DNA of 16,057 nucleotides, taken from the NCBI GenBank assembly GCA_934511335.1, contig CAKSWL010000017.1:1-16057 (forward strand), written 5' to 3'. The notes beneath the pieces are model-generated. The model was not told where the DNA came from and made no database searches. It worked only from the letters and a program-made list of their open reading frames with translations. Position numbers and translations under genes: made by a program. This document shows positions 7,067 to 13,744 of the stretch, piece by piece. Source of the DNA: an uncultured Cloacibacillus sp. (GTDB lineage Bacteria > Synergistota > Synergistia > Synergistales > Synergistaceae). The first letter of the stretch is position 1; every line of letters begins with the position of its first letter.

Positions 7067-8845
7067 TTACAATACCTTCATTATGAGGTTCAGCGCCGCG
7101 CCCGTCAGCAGCGCGGCGGAGAGCATGATCGCGCCGCTTTCGAGCATCCGCCTGACGCCGAGCTCCTTCCACATGACGACGAAGGTGGCGATGCAGGGGA
7201 AGGTCATGGAGAGGACGATGACGGCGACGAGCATCCGCTGCGCCGTAAGCTCAAGCGGGATCAGCAGCCCCATTGCGATGTCTTTGCGGAAAAGCCCCAT
7301 CACCACCGGGACGGCGGTCGAGGCTGGCAGCCCCAGCACGCTCTGGAAGAATGGCGCGAGCATGCCTCCGATCCATTCCAGAAGCCCGACCGTATCCAGG
7401 ATGTTGACGAGCAGGATGCCGCCCAGCACGAGCGGCGTCGCTTCTAGAAAGAAGTCCCTGATACGGAACCAGAGCTTGCTCATCCAGGCCTTGGACGAGG
7501 GGAGGCGGTAGGGCGGTATCTCCACTATCAGCTCTGGGCTGTAGCCGGAGAGCGTCAGGTGCATGAGCCGTCCGAGAATCAGCCAGACGACGAAGAGGAT
7601 TAAATAGACTGCGCCGACGTATCTCATGCCGAAGCCGCCGAGCGTTGAGGCGAGCATCGCCTGTATCGAGACGCAGGGCACGCCGACGGAGATGAGGGTC
7701 GCGGCGATGAAGCGTTCGCGCTCCGATTCAAGGACGCGCGTCGCCAGTATTCCCGGCACGTTGCAGCCGAAGCCGAGCAGGGTGGGGATGATGGCGTAGC
7801 CGTGGATGCCGAAGCGATGGAGCAGCGCGTCGAAGACGACGGCGAGGCGCGGCAGGTAGCCGAAATCTTCAAGAAAGGAGAGAACGGCGTAGAAGGCGAT
7901 GATATAGGGCAGCACCATGCCGAATTCGACGTAGAAGCCGGTCGACAGCACGCCCATGCTCTGCTCAAGGTCGATGGCGCCGTCAAAGAGCTTCCCGATC
8001 AGCAGGGCGCGCAGATAGCCGTCGCCGAAGGCGCCGCTGAGTTTCTCAAGCAGCGGCAGCCAGAAGTTTTCAAAAAGCGGATCGAAGATATAGTCGATGA
8101 GCCCTTCGCCGACGAAGCGGATGAGCGTGAAGCTCAGCGCGAGCGCGAAGAAGCCCAGCAGTCCGCCGATCACGGGACGGGCCGAGACGTCCTCGATGCG
8201 GTCGAGCAGCGTGTGGTGGCGGTGGGTCACCGTCTGCACGCCGGCGATTATCTCTCCTATCTTCTGCCAACGCTCCTCTTTTGTCATCGGCTCAAGCGGG
8301 CTGACTTTCGCTTTGTCGAGGTTGTCCACCAGGTCGCTGATGCCGCTTCCGGTCGTGGCGACGGTCTGGTAGATGGGGACGCCGAGCTCCTTTTCGAGCC
8401 TTTTCACATCGAGCAGTATCCCCTTATGGCGGGCCTCGTCGGTCATGTTGAGCGCGACGATTGCCGGTATATGGTAGGCGAGCACCTGGAGCGCCATCAC
8501 GAGATTACGTTCAAGCGCCGTCGCGTCGATGACGAGGATTACTTTGTCCGCTCCGTCCTCTATGATGCGGCGCGCGATCTCCTCGGCCTCGTTCGTCGGG
8601 TCGAGGGTATAGGCGCCGGGAACGTCGATCAGGTCCGCGCACAGATTTTTGTGCTTTATGACCCCCTGCGTGAAGCCGACGGTCGTCCCCGGGTAGTTCG
8701 ACGACAGCGCGTGTACGCCGGTGAGGCGCGAAAAAAATACGCTCTTTCCGACGTTGGGATTTCCCATCAGAAGGATGCGTATCCGTTTGCCATCTTTTGT
8801 CAATTCATTTTTATCAAAACACAGTCTGCACTCTTTACAGCCCAT
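7067..8845 (-). CDS. feoB: Ferrous iron transporter FeoB
   Basis: The protein has 592 residues, shorter than the roughly 770 of the E. coli protein. The N-terminal G domain shows G1 GNPNVGKS (28-35), G3 DVPG (74-77), G4 NMTD (133-136) and a G5-like TGSG (165-168). The membrane part carries the gate motifs GCNVPG (360-365), VPC (389-391) and FPC (549-551), with conserved cysteines C361, C391 and C551, and many hydrophobic helices. It takes up Fe2+ through the inner membrane. An N-terminal CxxCxxC (C3, C6, C9) precedes the G domain. GGAG lies 6 nt before the ATG, 27 nt after feoA. The M23 peptidase gene follows 2 nt later. Expression is probably controlled by the DtxR-type box upstream of feoA. 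Confidence 0.97.
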   Translation of the reverse strand: MGCKECRLCFDKNELTKDGKRIRILLMGNPNVGKSVFFSRLTGVHALSSNYPGTTVGFTQGVIKHKNLCADLIDVPGAYTLDPTNEAEEIARRIIEDGADKVILVIDATALERNLVMALQVLAYHIPAIVALNMTDEARHKGILLDVKRLEKELGVPIYQTVATTGSGISDLVDNLDKAKVSPLEPMTKEERWQKIGEIIAGVQTVTHRHHTLLDRIEDVSARPVIGGLLGFFALALSFTLIRFVGEGLIDYIFDPLFENFWLPLLEKLSGAFGDGYLRALLIGKLFDGAIDLEQSMGVLSTGFYVEFGMVLPYIIAFYAVLSFLEDFGYLPRLAVVFDALLHRFGIHGYAIIPTLLGFGCNVPGILATRVLESERERFIAATLISVGVPCVSIQAMLASTLGGFGMRYVGAVYLILFVVWLILGRLMHLTLSGYSPELIVEIPPYRLPSSKAWMSKLWFRIRDFFLEATPLVLGGILLVNILDTVGLLEWIGGMLAPFFQSVLGLPASTAVPVVMGLFRKDIAMGLLIPLELTAQRMLVAVIVLSMTFPCIATFVVMWKELGVRRMLESGAIMLSAALLTGAALNLIMKVL

Positions 8846-8872
8846 CTGCTTCTCCGCCGGCGTCCGAGGCGA

Positions 8873-9100
8873 TCAGGAGCCGGTCTTCTCGATCTCGATA
8901 TGTTCGGCGATGCCGTGCGATACGGCGAAATGGCGTCCCTCCAGCATTACCGTTACCGGCCCGCCGAAGGGCATGCAGGATATCTTTTCTATCTCCTTGC
9001 CGCTTCGCAGCCCGAGAGCTTCAAGCCGCTGCGCCGCCTCTCCCTCCGGCAGTACCTTGATGACAGCCCGTTCCCCGCTCTTCATTTCTATAAGATTCAT
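8873..9100 (-). CDS. feoA: FeoA, small SH3-like partner of FeoB
   Basis: The protein has 75 residues: a single SH3-like FeoA domain with the family pattern of a central RLEALGLRSGKEIE stretch followed by GGPVTVMLEGRHFAVSHGIA. It is a cytoplasmic partner needed for FeoB-mediated Fe2+ uptake. The start is fixed at 9100 because two TAA codons stand directly before it in frame; the ribosome site is weak (GGAG about 13 nt away). It is first in the feoA-feoB-peptidase operon. Confidence 0.95.
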   Translation of the reverse strand: MNLIEMKSGERAVIKVLPEGEAAQRLEALGLRSGKEIEKISCMPFGGPVTVMLEGRHFAVSHGIAEHIEIEKTGS

Positions 9101-9126
9101 TTATTAGGATCAACTCCATGAGTATG

Positions 9127-9145
9127 TTAACTTAGTCTAACTTAA
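9127..9145. promoter_or_regulatory. DtxR/IdeR-type iron operator upstream of feoA
   Basis: The 19-mer TTAACTTAGTCTAACTTAA is a near-palindrome about the T at 9136, with one mismatch between the arms. It agrees at 15 of 19 positions with the DtxR/IdeR consensus as I recall it, TTAGGTTAGSCTAACCTAA. It lies 27 bases upstream of the feoA start and next to a candidate promoter. Repression by an Fe2+-loaded DtxR-family regulator is the likely meaning. No regulator gene is in the window. Confidence 0.7.
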
Positions 9146-9149
9146 GTAT

Positions 9150-9179
9150 ATACTAATGCCAGCGCTCCTGGCTTGTCAA
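9150..9179 (-). promoter_or_regulatory. Candidate sigma-70 promoter of feoA
   Basis: On the minus strand a perfect TTGACA (9179-9174) is followed after 18 bases by TAGTAT (9155-9150). Transcription would start within the DtxR-type box, which fits repression. A TATACT further on is a possible alternative -10 but its spacing (23) is too long. Confidence 0.5.
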
Positions 9180-9300
9180 GGCGGAGCCGCAAGTTCCCGG
9201 GATGTACTCGTGAAGAATCATCCGCGGCGGCTTTCGCCGTCTTCGGCAGCACCGTATTTCTTCCAAAAGCTTTGCCACGCGTAAGGTCCCCCATCTAGGG

Positions 9301-9306
9301 TATAAT
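9301..9306 (+). promoter_or_regulatory. Candidate -10 element of the BMP gene
   Basis: TATAAT occurs about 57 bases upstream of the BMP start, in the 262-base divergent gap with feoA. I see no good -35 at 16-18 bases; TTGCCA at 9272-9277 is 23 bases away. Weakly supported. Confidence 0.3.
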
Positions 9307-9362
9307 TATAGCGGTATTTTGTTAAAAGATATTCATTGCGCGATGCGAGAGGAAGTGTTCAG

Positions 9363-10391
9363 ATGGTGAAAAAACTTATCCTGCCGGCGGCGCTTATCCT
9401 GCTGGTGGTCATGGAGTGCGCCGCCTTCGCGGCGCCGAAACGGATCGCACTGATGCTGGAGGGGGCCGACACCGCCTCCGCCTCCGGCTTCAACTGGATA
9501 TGCCTTGAGGGGATGAGGAAAGCCCAAGTCCGATTCGGCAGTAAAAAGGTCTCTGCCAAATACTACAACGCCCTTGACGATAAAGACAAGCTGCTGCCAC
9601 TGCTCAGGGAGGCGGCCGCCTCGTCGGATCTGGTCATCATCACCTCCGCGGCCTACATCAGGTACCTTCCCGAAGTCATGAGGGAATATCCCGCCTGTTC
9701 GTTCCTCACTTTTGACGCAAATAATACGGAGGGCGTTGCGGAGATAGTCTTCCGCGAGGAGGAGGGGGGATTTCTCGCCGGCGCGCTTGCTGCGATGATG
9801 ACGGCGAGAGACGATACGGAGCGTATCAACGCGGATAAGAAAATCGGCATTATCCTTGGGGAAGATGTCCCGCCGGTTGAGCGCTTCAAACGCGGTTTTA
9901 TCGCCGGCTCGTGGTATATCGACCCCGGCGTCGAAGTGCTTTACGAATATACGCACGATTTTTCCGACCGTGAGAAGGCGGCCCGCGCGGCGATGAAGCT
10001 CAAAAGAGCCGGCGTGGACGTCATATTCTGCGTCGCCGGCGCGGCCAGCGTCGGCGCGATAGAACGGGCCAAAGAGGGGGGGTACTGGACGATAGGCGTC
10101 GACATGGAGTTGGAAAGCGACTTTCCCGAGATGGTGCTGACCAGCGTCGTCAAACGCAGCGGCCATGTGATTTATAAGGTCATAGAGAGTTTCGTGCAGG
10201 GCCAGCTTTCCAAAGACCGCTTTTCCATTGGCCTGCATGAGGAATGTCTTGATATATCGACTTGGACGCGCGAGGCAAAGAATAACATCCCCATCGACAT
10301 CCGCAAGCGCATCGACGAACTGGAAGAAAAGATATCATCCGGCCTTATCAAGATCAAAGATACGAACTATCAGGGCATCTCCGTCAAATAG
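9363..10391 (+). CDS. BMP-family (PnrA/TmpC-like) periplasmic substrate-binding protein
   Basis: The protein has 342 residues. A signal peptide is clear (MVKKL, hydrophobic 5-16, then AAFA before APK). There is a Cys at 19, but the preceding residues (VME) do not make a good lipobox, so signal peptidase I is more likely. The body matches the basic membrane protein family: a first strand KRIALMLEG, LVIITSAAY, then FREEEGGFLAGALAAMM, KIGIILGEDVPPVERFKRGF, and VDVIFCVAGAAS. Members bind nucleosides or similar ligands for ABC import. A TTG at 9336 opens the frame earlier, but the ATG at 9363 with AGAGGAAG about 9 nt before it gives the proper signal peptide. No ABC ATPase or permease gene adjoins it, so the partner transporter must lie elsewhere, or it acts as a sensor. 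Ligand unknown. Confidence 0.88.
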   Translation: MVKKLILPAALILLVVMECAAFAAPKRIALMLEGADTASASGFNWICLEGMRKAQVRFGSKKVSAKYYNALDDKDKLLPLLREAAASSDLVIITSAAYIRYLPEVMREYPACSFLTFDANNTEGVAEIVFREEEGGFLAGALAAMMTARDDTERINADKKIGIILGEDVPPVERFKRGFIAGSWYIDPGVEVLYEYTHDFSDREKAARAAMKLKRAGVDVIFCVAGAASVGAIERAKEGGYWTIGVDMELESDFPEMVLTSVVKRSGHVIYKVIESFVQGQLSKDRFSIGLHEECLDISTWTREAKNNIPIDIRKRIDELEEKISSGLIKIKDTNYQGISVK

Positions 10392-10420
10392 CGCCGCTCG
10401 GCGCGTATCCCATATATTAT

Positions 10421-10458
10421 CGGCGCTTCTGTTTCTCACGGCGGCGCTGTTTTTTTTT
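10421..10458 (+). terminator. Probable intrinsic terminator of the BMP gene
   Basis: CGGCGCT (10421-10427) can pair with GGCGCTG (10443-10449), seven pairs with two G-U, and is followed directly by nine T (10450-10458). An alternative longer stem pairs AGCGCCGC (10390-10397, covering the BMP stop) with GCGGCGCT (10441-10448). Confidence 0.5.
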
Positions 10459-10465
10459 GCTGGGG

Positions 10466-10481
10466 CCGGCCGCGCGGCCGG
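10466..10481. repeat. Perfect 16-bp GC palindrome
   Basis: CCGGCCGCGCGGCCGG is fully self-complementary (six-pair stem with GCGC loop if transcribed). It lies just after the T-run. It is not followed by a T-tract on either strand, so it is not itself a standard terminator. Confidence 0.6.
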
Positions 10482-10543
10482 TTTGTCGATCAACGAGATG
10501 ACTGTTTTCAGAAAATGGCGGGGCTAAAGCGCAAGAGATGATG

Positions 10544-10632
10544 ATTTTGCAAAGACTTAAACGGGATAGGACGCTCTAACCCATGCAAAATAGATGGGGC
10601 AGCCTTTACCAGAAAGTGGCGCAGGCAGCCCC
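10544..10632 (+). ncRNA. Candidate structured RNA: two consecutive nested hairpins
   Basis: Hairpin A pairs ATTTTGCA (10544-10551) with TGCAAAAT (10584-10591). Inside it GGG (10563-10565) pairs with CCC (10580-10582), and after an A-A mismatch TAG pairs with CTA around a six-base loop. Hairpin B pairs GGGGC (10596-10600) with GCCCC (10628-10632), then after another A-A mismatch GCC with GGC, with an inner CCA/TGG around GAAAG. It does not match a riboswitch class I know. It could be a 5' leader of ychF, a small RNA, or a remnant element. Confidence 0.35.
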
Positions 10633-10678
10633 TCAGCCAATAAAAGTATTTCAGTCAATTGCCCCGGTTCCTCAATTA

Positions 10679-10694
10679 TAGTAAACTCTTACTA
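10679..10694. promoter_or_regulatory. Dyad overlapping a TATAGT upstream of ychF
   Basis: TAGTAA-ACTC-TTACTA is a perfect six-base inverted repeat with a 4-base spacer, overlapping TATAGT (10677-10682), a possible -10. No matching -35 is seen. It could be an operator; weak evidence. Confidence 0.3.
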
Positions 10695-10724
10695 AAGATG
10701 TATAAAAATATGGAGTTGATATAG

Positions 10725-11819
10725 ATGCTGCATTGCGGGATCGTCGGGCTGCCCCTGAGTGGGAAGTCGACAGTATTTAACGTGATAACGAGAGCAGGCG
10801 CGGAGGTAAAGCCCTACGCAGGGGGGAAGACCGACCCCAACAAGGCGGTCGTTCCCGTACCGGACAAACGTTTTGACGAACTTGTAAAGATCAACGCGCC
10901 GCGCAAAGAGACCCCCGCGCAGGTGGAATTTGTCGACCTCGCAGGGCTGTCGCGCGGCGCCGGCAAAGGCGAGGGGCTGGGCAACGCCTTCCTTTCCTTC
11001 GTCGCCGACGCGGACGCCCTCATCCAGGTGATCCGCTGCTTCGCCAACCCTTCGGTGGAGCACCCCGAGGGCTCGGTGGATCCGGTGCGCGATTGGGACA
11101 TTCTGGATAACGAACTCATCTTCCGCGACCTCGCCGTCATCGACAACCGCCTCGGCAAGCTCCGCGCGAAAAAAAAGCTGACGCCCGACGAGGACAAAGA
11201 AAAGGCGCTGCTGGAAAAATGCTACGACTGCCTCATGGAGGAACGCCCGCTTTCCAGCATCGAGCTGAGGCCGGAAGAAAGACGGCAGCTGCGCGGATTT
11301 GCCTTCGTCACCTCGAAGCCGCAGATAATCCTGCTGAACCTCGATGAGAGTCAGAACGAAGAGTCGAAGATACCGAAGTGGGACGAACTGAAAAAGAGGG
11401 CCGATGCGAACGGGGTAAAGCTCTGCACCCTCTACGGCAGTCTGGAAATGGACGTGATGGACCTCACCTCCGAAGAGGCCGCCGAATTTACCGAGGGGCT
11501 CAACATCACCGAACCGGGGCGCGAGCGCCTTATCGAGGAGGCCTACCGCGTGCTCGGCCTCATCAGCTTCTTCACCTCCGGCCCCGACGAGGTGCGCGCC
11601 TGGACTCTCCACAACGGAGAGACCGCCGTCGACGCGGCGGGAACGATACACTCGGATCTCGCGCGCGGCTTTATTCGCGCGCAGGTCGTGGCTTACGACG
11701 ATTATATGAAATACGGTCACTCATTCGACGAATGCCGCAAGGCGGGGGTGCTTCGCCTCGAAGGAAAGGAATACCTCGTCAAAGACGGGGACATGATAGA
11801 AATACGCTTCAACGTTTAG
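10725..11819 (+). CDS. ychF: Redox/ribosome-associated ATPase YchF (OLA1 family)
   Basis: The protein has 364 residues, the usual YchF length. G1 is GLPLSGKST (8-16), where most bacterial homologues have GLPNVGKST. G3 is DLAGLSRGAGKGEGLGN with the YchF-type glycine-rich switch. G4 is NLDE, the NxxE form that explains ATP rather than GTP preference in this family. A helical arm (LRAKKKLTPDEDKEKALLEK) and a C-terminal TGS domain (FTSGPDEVRAWTLHNGETAVDAAGTIH to the end) follow. YchF binds ribosomes and takes part in stress responses. GGAG lies 9 nt before the ATG. It is a housekeeping gene, followed by 72 nt before the next gene, and probably has its own promoter in the upstream gap. Confidence 0.97.
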   Translation: MLHCGIVGLPLSGKSTVFNVITRAGAEVKPYAGGKTDPNKAVVPVPDKRFDELVKINAPRKETPAQVEFVDLAGLSRGAGKGEGLGNAFLSFVADADALIQVIRCFANPSVEHPEGSVDPVRDWDILDNELIFRDLAVIDNRLGKLRAKKKLTPDEDKEKALLEKCYDCLMEERPLSSIELRPEERRQLRGFAFVTSKPQIILLNLDESQNEESKIPKWDELKKRADANGVKLCTLYGSLEMDVMDLTSEEAAEFTEGLNITEPGRERLIEEAYRVLGLISFFTSGPDEVRAWTLHNGETAVDAAGTIHSDLARGFIRAQVVAYDDYMKYGHSFDECRKAGVLRLEGKEYLVKDGDMIEIRFNV

Positions 11820-11860
11820 CAAAGAGCCGCCGGCGTTTTTGGAAGGACGCGGCGCCCTGA

Positions 11861-11879
11861 CGTTTTGAGAATCAAAACG
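11861..11879. promoter_or_regulatory. Perfect 8-bp inverted repeat next to the RBS of the OYE gene
   Basis: CGTTTTGA (11861-11868) and TCAAAACG (11872-11879) are exact complements around a GAA loop. The right arm touches the GAGGTG ribosome site (11879-11884) of the next gene. It could act as a regulator-binding dyad or an RNA hairpin affecting translation. It has no T-tract, so is not a typical terminator. Confidence 0.5.
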
Positions 11880-11891
11880 AGGTGATGACGG

Positions 11892-12908
11892 ATGCTACTT
11901 GACGCTTTTGAAGTGCGGGGAAGGCGGCTGAAAAACCGCCTCTGCGCGGCTCCGCTGGCCTCCTCTTCGGGAGACTGCGCGGGCCTGCCCACGGAGCGGT
12001 CGCTTGAGGTATACGGGAAAATCGCCGCTTCCGGTGTTTCCCTTGTCAATGTGGAGCACCACGCGGTGAACAGTACCGGCCGCGTTCGGCCGGAGCAATT
12101 CCTCGCCGACCGCGGCGAAGCGGCCGCCGCGCACGCGAAGATAGCGGCGCTGATCAAAGAGGGCGGCAAGACCGCCGTAGCCCAGATAAGCCACGGCGGA
12201 GCCAACCTCGCAAACGCCGCGGTCTTTGAGATGGAGGGATTTCGCTGTCTTTCGCCGTCCGGCGTAAAAGTGGGGCCGATATGGGAGGGGCTTTCGCGGG
12301 AGCCTGAGAAGCTCTCTATTTCGGAGATCAAAAGACTTGTGGAAGATTTTGCCGCCGCCGCCGAACGCCTGGTGAGGACGGCGGGCTACTGCGGCGTCAT
12401 GATACACGCCGCGCACGGCTATCTGGCGGGACAGTTCCTGAGCCCCCTGACGAACCTGCGCGACGACGCCTACGGCGGCACGGGGTATAGACGCGCGCGT
12501 TTTCTCTATGAGATTACCGACGCCGTGCGCCGGACTCTTCCCGACGCGCTGGTATCCGTGAGGCTCGGGGCGGCGGACGTCCTGCTGGACGAAAGTCCGC
12601 GCGGCCTGGCCGTCGAGGATACACGGGCCGTCGCCCGTGAGCTTGCGGCGCTTGGCGTCGATCTGCTGAGCGTCTCCGGCAACCTCTGCGGCTACGGGGC
12701 GGCGCGGAGGGACGGCGCCTATTTCGCTCCCTACGCCGCGGCGGTCCGCGAGGCTGCCGGCGGGAAAGTCCCGGTAGAATGCACCGGCGGTATCCGCAGC
12801 GCCAACGCCGCGGAACGGCTGCTCGCGGATAGATGCTGCGACCTTATCGGCGTCGGCAGGCCGCTTCTGGCCGACGCCGGCTTCCTTGATAAATGGAGGG
12901 CTGTTTGA
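11892..12908 (+). CDS. Old yellow enzyme family NADH:flavin oxidoreductase
   Basis: The protein has 338 residues and is a single FMN-binding TIM barrel. Family marks are QISHGG (98-103), substrate-binding HAAH with H172 and H175 followed by GYL, then QFLSPLTNLRDDAYGG (181-196), VRLGA (223-227), TGGIR (298-302) and VGRPLLADAG (321-330) at the phosphate-binding end. There is no C-terminal Fe-S or NAD domain, so it is the short OYE form, not a 2,4-dienoyl-CoA reductase. The regulatory Cys of YqjM-like enzymes appears replaced (APLASSSG). It should reduce activated C=C bonds using NAD(P)H; substrate unknown. The start has GAGGTG 7 nt upstream. Its stop overlaps the next ATG by one base (TGATG), so it leads a coupled operon. 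Confidence 0.92.
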   Translation: MLLDAFEVRGRRLKNRLCAAPLASSSGDCAGLPTERSLEVYGKIAASGVSLVNVEHHAVNSTGRVRPEQFLADRGEAAAAHAKIAALIKEGGKTAVAQISHGGANLANAAVFEMEGFRCLSPSGVKVGPIWEGLSREPEKLSISEIKRLVEDFAAAAERLVRTAGYCGVMIHAAHGYLAGQFLSPLTNLRDDAYGGTGYRRARFLYEITDAVRRTLPDALVSVRLGAADVLLDESPRGLAVEDTRAVARELAALGVDLLSVSGNLCGYGAARRDGAYFAPYAAAVREAAGGKVPVECTGGIRSANAAERLLADRCCDLIGVGRPLLADAGFLDKWRAV

Positions 12909-13744
12909 TGAAGATTTATATAAGTTCTGATATGGAGGGCTCCACGGGTGTCGTCAGCGCCGCACAGGTGGACTGCGCAAAGCCTCAGTACGGCTTTGGG
13001 AGGGCGATGCAGGCCGCCGACGTCTCCGCCGCTGTGAAGGCCGCTCTCGACTTCGGGGCCGAATGTGTGGTGGTCAACGACTCGCACTGCATGATGACGA
13101 ACTTGGATATCGCGAAGTTTGGCGGCGAGGTGCAGCTGGTAACAGGCGCGCCGAAGCTGCTCGGCATGGTCGAGGGCGTGCGCGGCTGCGACGCCGCGAT
13201 ATTTTTAGGATATCACGCGATGGCGGGCACCGAGAAGGCGGTGCTCGACCACACCTTTGATCAGCATACTATATACGGACTCTCCGTAAACGGCCGGAAG
13301 ATGGGGGAGACGGGCGTCAACGCGCTCCTCTGCGGCGCGCTGGGAGTGCCGGTCATTATGGCAAGCGGCGATGACGCGCTCTGCTTTGAGGCCGAAAGCC
13401 TGCTGGGGCCGCAGCTGGTGACCTGCTCCGTAAAAGAGGGGCTGGGTCGCGCCGCCGCGCTCTGCCTGACGCCGGAAAACAGCGCGGATCTGCTTTACTC
13501 CGGCGTGCGGAGGGCGATGGAACGCCTGAAAAAAGGCGAGTTCACCCCCTTCACGGCCGCAGCGCCCTATCTGCTGGAGGTAACGCTGATGAACACCCTA
13601 CAGACCGACGCCGCCTCGCTGGTGCCTGGGGCGGTGAGGACGGCGGCCCGGACCCTGCGTTTTGAGACGGAGGAGATCCTCGAACTGCGCCGCTTCCTCT
13701 ACTCTGTGATGGAGTGCGCGGCGGGAACGCTTGCCTCCTACTGA
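12908..13744 (+). CDS. dppA: D-aminopeptidase, DppA-type (peptidase M55)
   Basis: The protein has 278 residues, close to the 274 of B. subtilis DppA. The expected zinc ligands and catalytic His can be seen: D8 and E10 (SDMEGS), H60 (NDSH), H103 (GYHAM), E134 (MGETG) and H115 (LDHTF). M55 enzymes remove N-terminal D-amino acids such as D-Ala from short peptides and form a decameric ring in the cytoplasm. An in-frame ATG at 12893 lies upstream, but GGAGGG is at 12895-12900, 7 nt before 12908, so the latter is the start. One-base overlaps (TGATG) link it to the genes on both sides. It fits use of peptidoglycan-derived peptides. Confidence 0.93.
   Translation: MKIYISSDMEGSTGVVSAAQVDCAKPQYGFGRAMQAADVSAAVKAALDFGAECVVVNDSHCMMTNLDIAKFGGEVQLVTGAPKLLGMVEGVRGCDAAIFLGYHAMAGTEKAVLDHTFDQHTIYGLSVNGRKMGETGVNALLCGALGVPVIMASGDDALCFEAESLLGPQLVTCSVKEGLGRAAALCLTPENSADLLYSGVRRAMERLKKGEFTPFTAAAPYLLEVTLMNTLQTDAASLVPGAVRTAARTLRFETEEILELRRFLYSVMECAAGTLASY

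Larger units (their letters stand above)
10392..10724. other. 333-base non-coding stretch between BMP gene and ychF
   Basis: No convincing gene is seen. The stretch holds the probable BMP terminator, a 16-bp palindrome, the nested hairpins at 10544-10632, a repeated TCAATT (10655-10660 and 10672-10677), a dyad at 10679-10694 and the ychF ribosome site (GGAG, 10712-10715). It is more AT-rich towards ychF, as expected for a promoter region. A hydrophobic frame at 10390-10527 lacks any start codon. Confidence 0.75.

Noticed and set aside
7802..9121. A 439-codon plus-strand frame across feoB and feoA
   Set aside because: Antisense to the clearly conserved feoAB genes, with a charged, repetitive translation and no family match that I recognise.
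9225..9239. CGGCG-GCTTT-CGCCG hairpin between feoA and the BMP gene as a terminator
   Set aside because: The stem is five pairs with no T-tract after it on either strand, and no gene ends towards it.
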